Shown: in pieces, positions 14,440 through 16,477 of the stretch | Layout of the letters: the number at the start of each line of letters is the position of its first letter | Position numbering within the stretch: the first letter of the stretch is position 1 | Assembly: GCA_018260375.1 (NCBI GenBank) | Contig: JAGLBF010000050.1 | Span: 1-16,477, forward strand | Reading direction: 5' to 3' | From: Deinococcus sp. | Lineage (GTDB): Bacteria; Deinococcota; Deinococci; Deinococcales; Deinococcaceae | DNA length: 16,477 bases | Notes under the pieces: model-generated | What the model was told of the DNA's origin: nothing | Seen by the model: only the letters and a program-made list of their open reading frames with translations | Databases searched by the model: none | Made by a program: the position numbers and the translations under genes

Positions 14440-16080
14440 GTGAGTGAACCCTATACGGAGCCTGCCCAGCAGGTGGATAACGAAATAGAATTGAGCACGC
14501 TTTGGCGCGGGATTCGCCGCCGCATGCCCGTAATTTTGCTGGCAACAGTGCTGGTATCTGGGGGCACTTACTTATGGTCGCGCGCACAGCCACCTGTCTA
14601 TGAGTCGACGGCAAGCCTAATTACAGTGCTGTCTTCTAATGTTGTGGCTCAGGGAACACTGGTTTCGGCCTCGCAGCTGCCTGCTGGCGCACTTAGTGAG
14701 GCGCTGCAAAGCAGTACGGTGATGAATAACGTTATTAAAGCCATTCAGCAAAGCGGCTTATCAGCGCCTATCAAGGCTGAACTGAGCGCTAAATTGCAAC
14801 GCGAAGTGCAACTCGGTAACCTCAAGACGGTCACCCTGACTTCCCGCTTGGATATGACGGGTAATGGAGTTTATACCGTTACGGCGCATGCTCCTACGCC
14901 GCAAGCTGCCCGCGTACTGGCTGACGCGACCACCCTGGCCTTGTCTAGCTGGGATAAAAACCGTGCGCTTCAGACGGTACAAAAAGCACAATCTGTCCAA
15001 AATGCCCAGCTTAAAGCCATAGACCAGCAGCTTAATGCCGGTGGCCTTGACCCGATTGAGCGTGAAACACTGATCTCCACCCGCGCTATGACACAGCGCA
15101 ACCTGGCTAACACCAGTATTCAGGCACTGTCTATCACCGGCTCACTTGACACGGTGGGGCCAGCCATTGAACCGCTCATTCCTATTGCACCTAGGCCGAT
15201 TCGCAATAGCTTATTAACGGCGCTGCTCACCTTTTTGCTTGGCAGCGGTATTGCAGCCTTACTGACGGTATCTGACCGCACTATTCGCAGTGAAGAAGAC
15301 TTGTTGTCCCTGGGTATCTCCACCTTGGGCAGTATTCCTATGCTGCGTAAGCGTGATGTGGTGCTTAGTGGCATTGTGCGGGCAGCGCATCAAGCCGGTA
15401 TATACGAAGCTATTGGGTTTTTGCGCGTTAATCTGTTGTCGGCTTTTGGCAATCAACCGGGTAAGCGCATTATGATCTCCTCTACGGCGCCTGGTGAAGG
15501 CAAAAGCAGCCTCACCGCTACCTTGGCTGATGGTATGGCCACCAGTGGTCAGCGGGTACTGATTATTGACGCTGACCTAAGGCGCGGTACGCAGGCCGAA
15601 GTATGGCATAAATATGAAAAGCGTCATAAGTGGCAGCAGTTGGTGGGTGTAGGTGGCGGACGCACCTTACAAGAAGCGCTGCGTGACCCGAACAATGTTC
15701 AGGTGTTGCAAGTACAGCCTAATGTAGATGTCTTGCCAGCTGGCCCTGGTATTCAAGACAGTTTAGGTACTCTCAACCGCCCAGACTTGGGTGAAATCTT
15801 GCAGCGCTGGAGCAAAGACTACCACATGATACTGATTGATAGCCCGCCGCTGCTGGCTCTCGCAGATGGTTTGGTGCTGGGCCGCCATGTGGATGGCGTG
15901 GTATTGGTTACCGAAGCGGGGCAGACGACCCTACAAGCAGTGCGTCAGGTACTGCGTCGTGCTAAGAATGCCGATGTTCCTATCATGGGAGCTGTTATCA
16001 ATAAGGTGACACAGTCTAATTCATCTGAATATAGCTACGGCTATAGCTATCAGGCCCGTTCTGCTGAGGCGAGGAGCTAA
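14440..16080 (+). CDS. wzc: Polysaccharide chain-length regulator with BY-kinase domain (Wzc/CapAB fusion type)
   Basis: A bacterial tyrosine autokinase that controls polymerisation and export of capsule or exopolysaccharide at the inner membrane. The 546-residue protein has a Wzz domain (about 15-280) bounded by two membrane helices (30-46 and 257-276) with a rather short, helix-rich external part, then a cytoplasmic BY-kinase domain: Walker A STAPGEGKSS (348-357, Lys355), Walker A' VLIIDADLRR (373-382) and Walker B ILIDSPP (464-470). It ends in a tyrosine cluster (Tyr531, 533, 535, 537), the usual autophosphorylation site. It is shorter than E. coli Wzc (about 720), mainly in the external domain. 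The start is GTG 14440, with GGAG at 14430-14433 six bases upstream; a TTG at 14371 falls in the hairpin region. It forms an operon with the next gene. Its codons are more A/T-rich than those of acs or speA. Confidence 0.9.
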   Translation: MSEPYTEPAQQVDNEIELSTLWRGIRRRMPVILLATVLVSGGTYLWSRAQPPVYESTASLITVLSSNVVAQGTLVSASQLPAGALSEALQSSTVMNNVIKAIQQSGLSAPIKAELSAKLQREVQLGNLKTVTLTSRLDMTGNGVYTVTAHAPTPQAARVLADATTLALSSWDKNRALQTVQKAQSVQNAQLKAIDQQLNAGGLDPIERETLISTRAMTQRNLANTSIQALSITGSLDTVGPAIEPLIPIAPRPIRNSLLTALLTFLLGSGIAALLTVSDRTIRSEEDLLSLGISTLGSIPMLRKRDVVLSGIVRAAHQAGIYEAIGFLRVNLLSAFGNQPGKRIMISSTAPGEGKSSLTATLADGMATSGQRVLIIDADLRRGTQAEVWHKYEKRHKWQQLVGVGGGRTLQEALRDPNNVQVLQVQPNVDVLPAGPGIQDSLGTLNRPDLGEILQRWSKDYHMILIDSPPLLALADGLVLGRHVDGVVLVTEAGQTTLQAVRQVLRRAKNADVPIMGAVINKVTQSNSSEYSYGYSYQARSAEARS

Positions 16081-16085
16081 GGTAT

Positions 16086-16477
16086 ATGGGCTTATATACT
16101 CCAAGTACGCCAGTCACACGTGAACATAACCGTGGTGTGTCCCTGAGTTTGCGAGGTACTTCTCAAGGACTGACGTTTGTACTGGGAGATTTATTCAGCA
16201 CCGTATTTTGCTATGGTTTAGCCTATTGGATGTTGCACTGGGGTGGTATTACCTTGCCTCTACGCTCCACTTTTGTTTGGGTGGGTGTGTGGCTGATTTG
16301 GCGTGCTTATCAGGGGCTCTATCCTGGGTATGGTGCATCTCCGCAGACAGAATTGCGCCTGCACACCATTGGTACTATGCAAATTGCCGTTGTGCAGTTG
16401 GCAGCGGCCTTGACTTTACAGAAGTTTAGTACAAGTGCGGCAGGTATTTTGGTCTTATGGTTGCTTATTTTAGTGAT
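16086..16477 (+). CDS. Undecaprenyl-phosphate sugar phosphotransferase, WbaP-like (N-terminal part, cut by window)
   Basis: An open frame from ATG 16086 to the window edge, 130 codons with no stop. Proteins of this type move a sugar-1-phosphate, often galactose or glucose, to the undecaprenyl-phosphate carrier and so start each polysaccharide repeat unit. What is visible is the N-terminal membrane region: helices at about 28-50, 60-74, 95-112 and 116-130, and the segment YQGLYPGYGASPQTELR, which closely resembles the YxGLYPGYGLSPxxELR motif of WbaP proteins. The catalytic C-terminal domain lies outside the window, so the sugar is unknown. It starts five bases after the wzc stop, with AAGG and GGAG overlapping the end of wzc, so the two are co-transcribed and probably translationally coupled. 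Confidence 0.8.
   Translation, partial: MGLYTPSTPVTREHNRGVSLSLRGTSQGLTFVLGDLFSTVFCYGLAYWMLHWGGITLPLRSTFVWVGVWLIWRAYQGLYPGYGASPQTELRLHTIGTMQIAVVQLAAALTLQKFSTSAAGILVLWLLILV

Overview
The window looks like chromosomal DNA from a Deinococcus-type bacterium. The main reasons are the long L25/CTC ribosomal protein with a third domain and charged tail, start sites with strong AGGAGG Shine-Dalgarno sequences mixed with starts lacking any, and many small intergenic repeats of the kind known from Deinococcus. Base composition is moderately GC-rich, lower than in many Deinococcus. The species is not identifiable by eye.

Layout: (1) 1-2243, the end of a repeat element, then an ABC ATPase and, after a 282-bp gap, its likely ABC-2 permease. 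(2) 2473-3531, a long-form glucose-1-phosphate thymidylyltransferase. (3) 3627-6872, acetyl-CoA synthetase (minus) divergent from moaA (plus). (4) 7328-8813, two one-component regulators, GntR/HutC and TetR. (5) 8891-10696, a repeat-rich stretch holding rplY/ctc with a strong bidirectional terminator, and tRNA-Asp with its own promoter and terminator. (6) 10697-13213, a DoxX-like membrane protein divergent from speA (biosynthetic arginine decarboxylase). (7) 13214-14160, repeats, a possible small membrane ORF and a hypothetical protein. (8) 14440-16477, the start of an exopolysaccharide operon: a Wzc-type tyrosine kinase followed 5 bp later by the cut-off start of a WbaP-type sugar-phosphate transferase. 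The thymidylyltransferase could supply dTDP-sugars to that polysaccharide, but it lies 11 kb away, so the link is only inferred. The other genes are ordinary housekeeping or accessory functions without an obvious shared pathway.

The most interesting structure is non-coding. A family of small inverted-repeat elements with ATACGGA...TCCGTAT ends occurs at least six times, with further partial relatives. Two copies are exactly 135 bp and are built from a 64-bp module joined to a 71-bp module; the 71-bp format also occurs alone. In the 64-bp module a 13-nt loop between 8-bp inverted arms is found in opposite orientations in different copies. A related type shares an exact 15-mer in three places. 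Other points worth a check are an in-frame 21-bp tandem repeat inside acs, a C-tract at the end of the ABC ATPase gene that fits the G-quadruplex pattern on the minus strand, two possible small proteins, and structured leaders ahead of tRNA-Asp and the polysaccharide operon. I found no CRISPR array, complete insertion sequence, phage genes or recognisable defence system.
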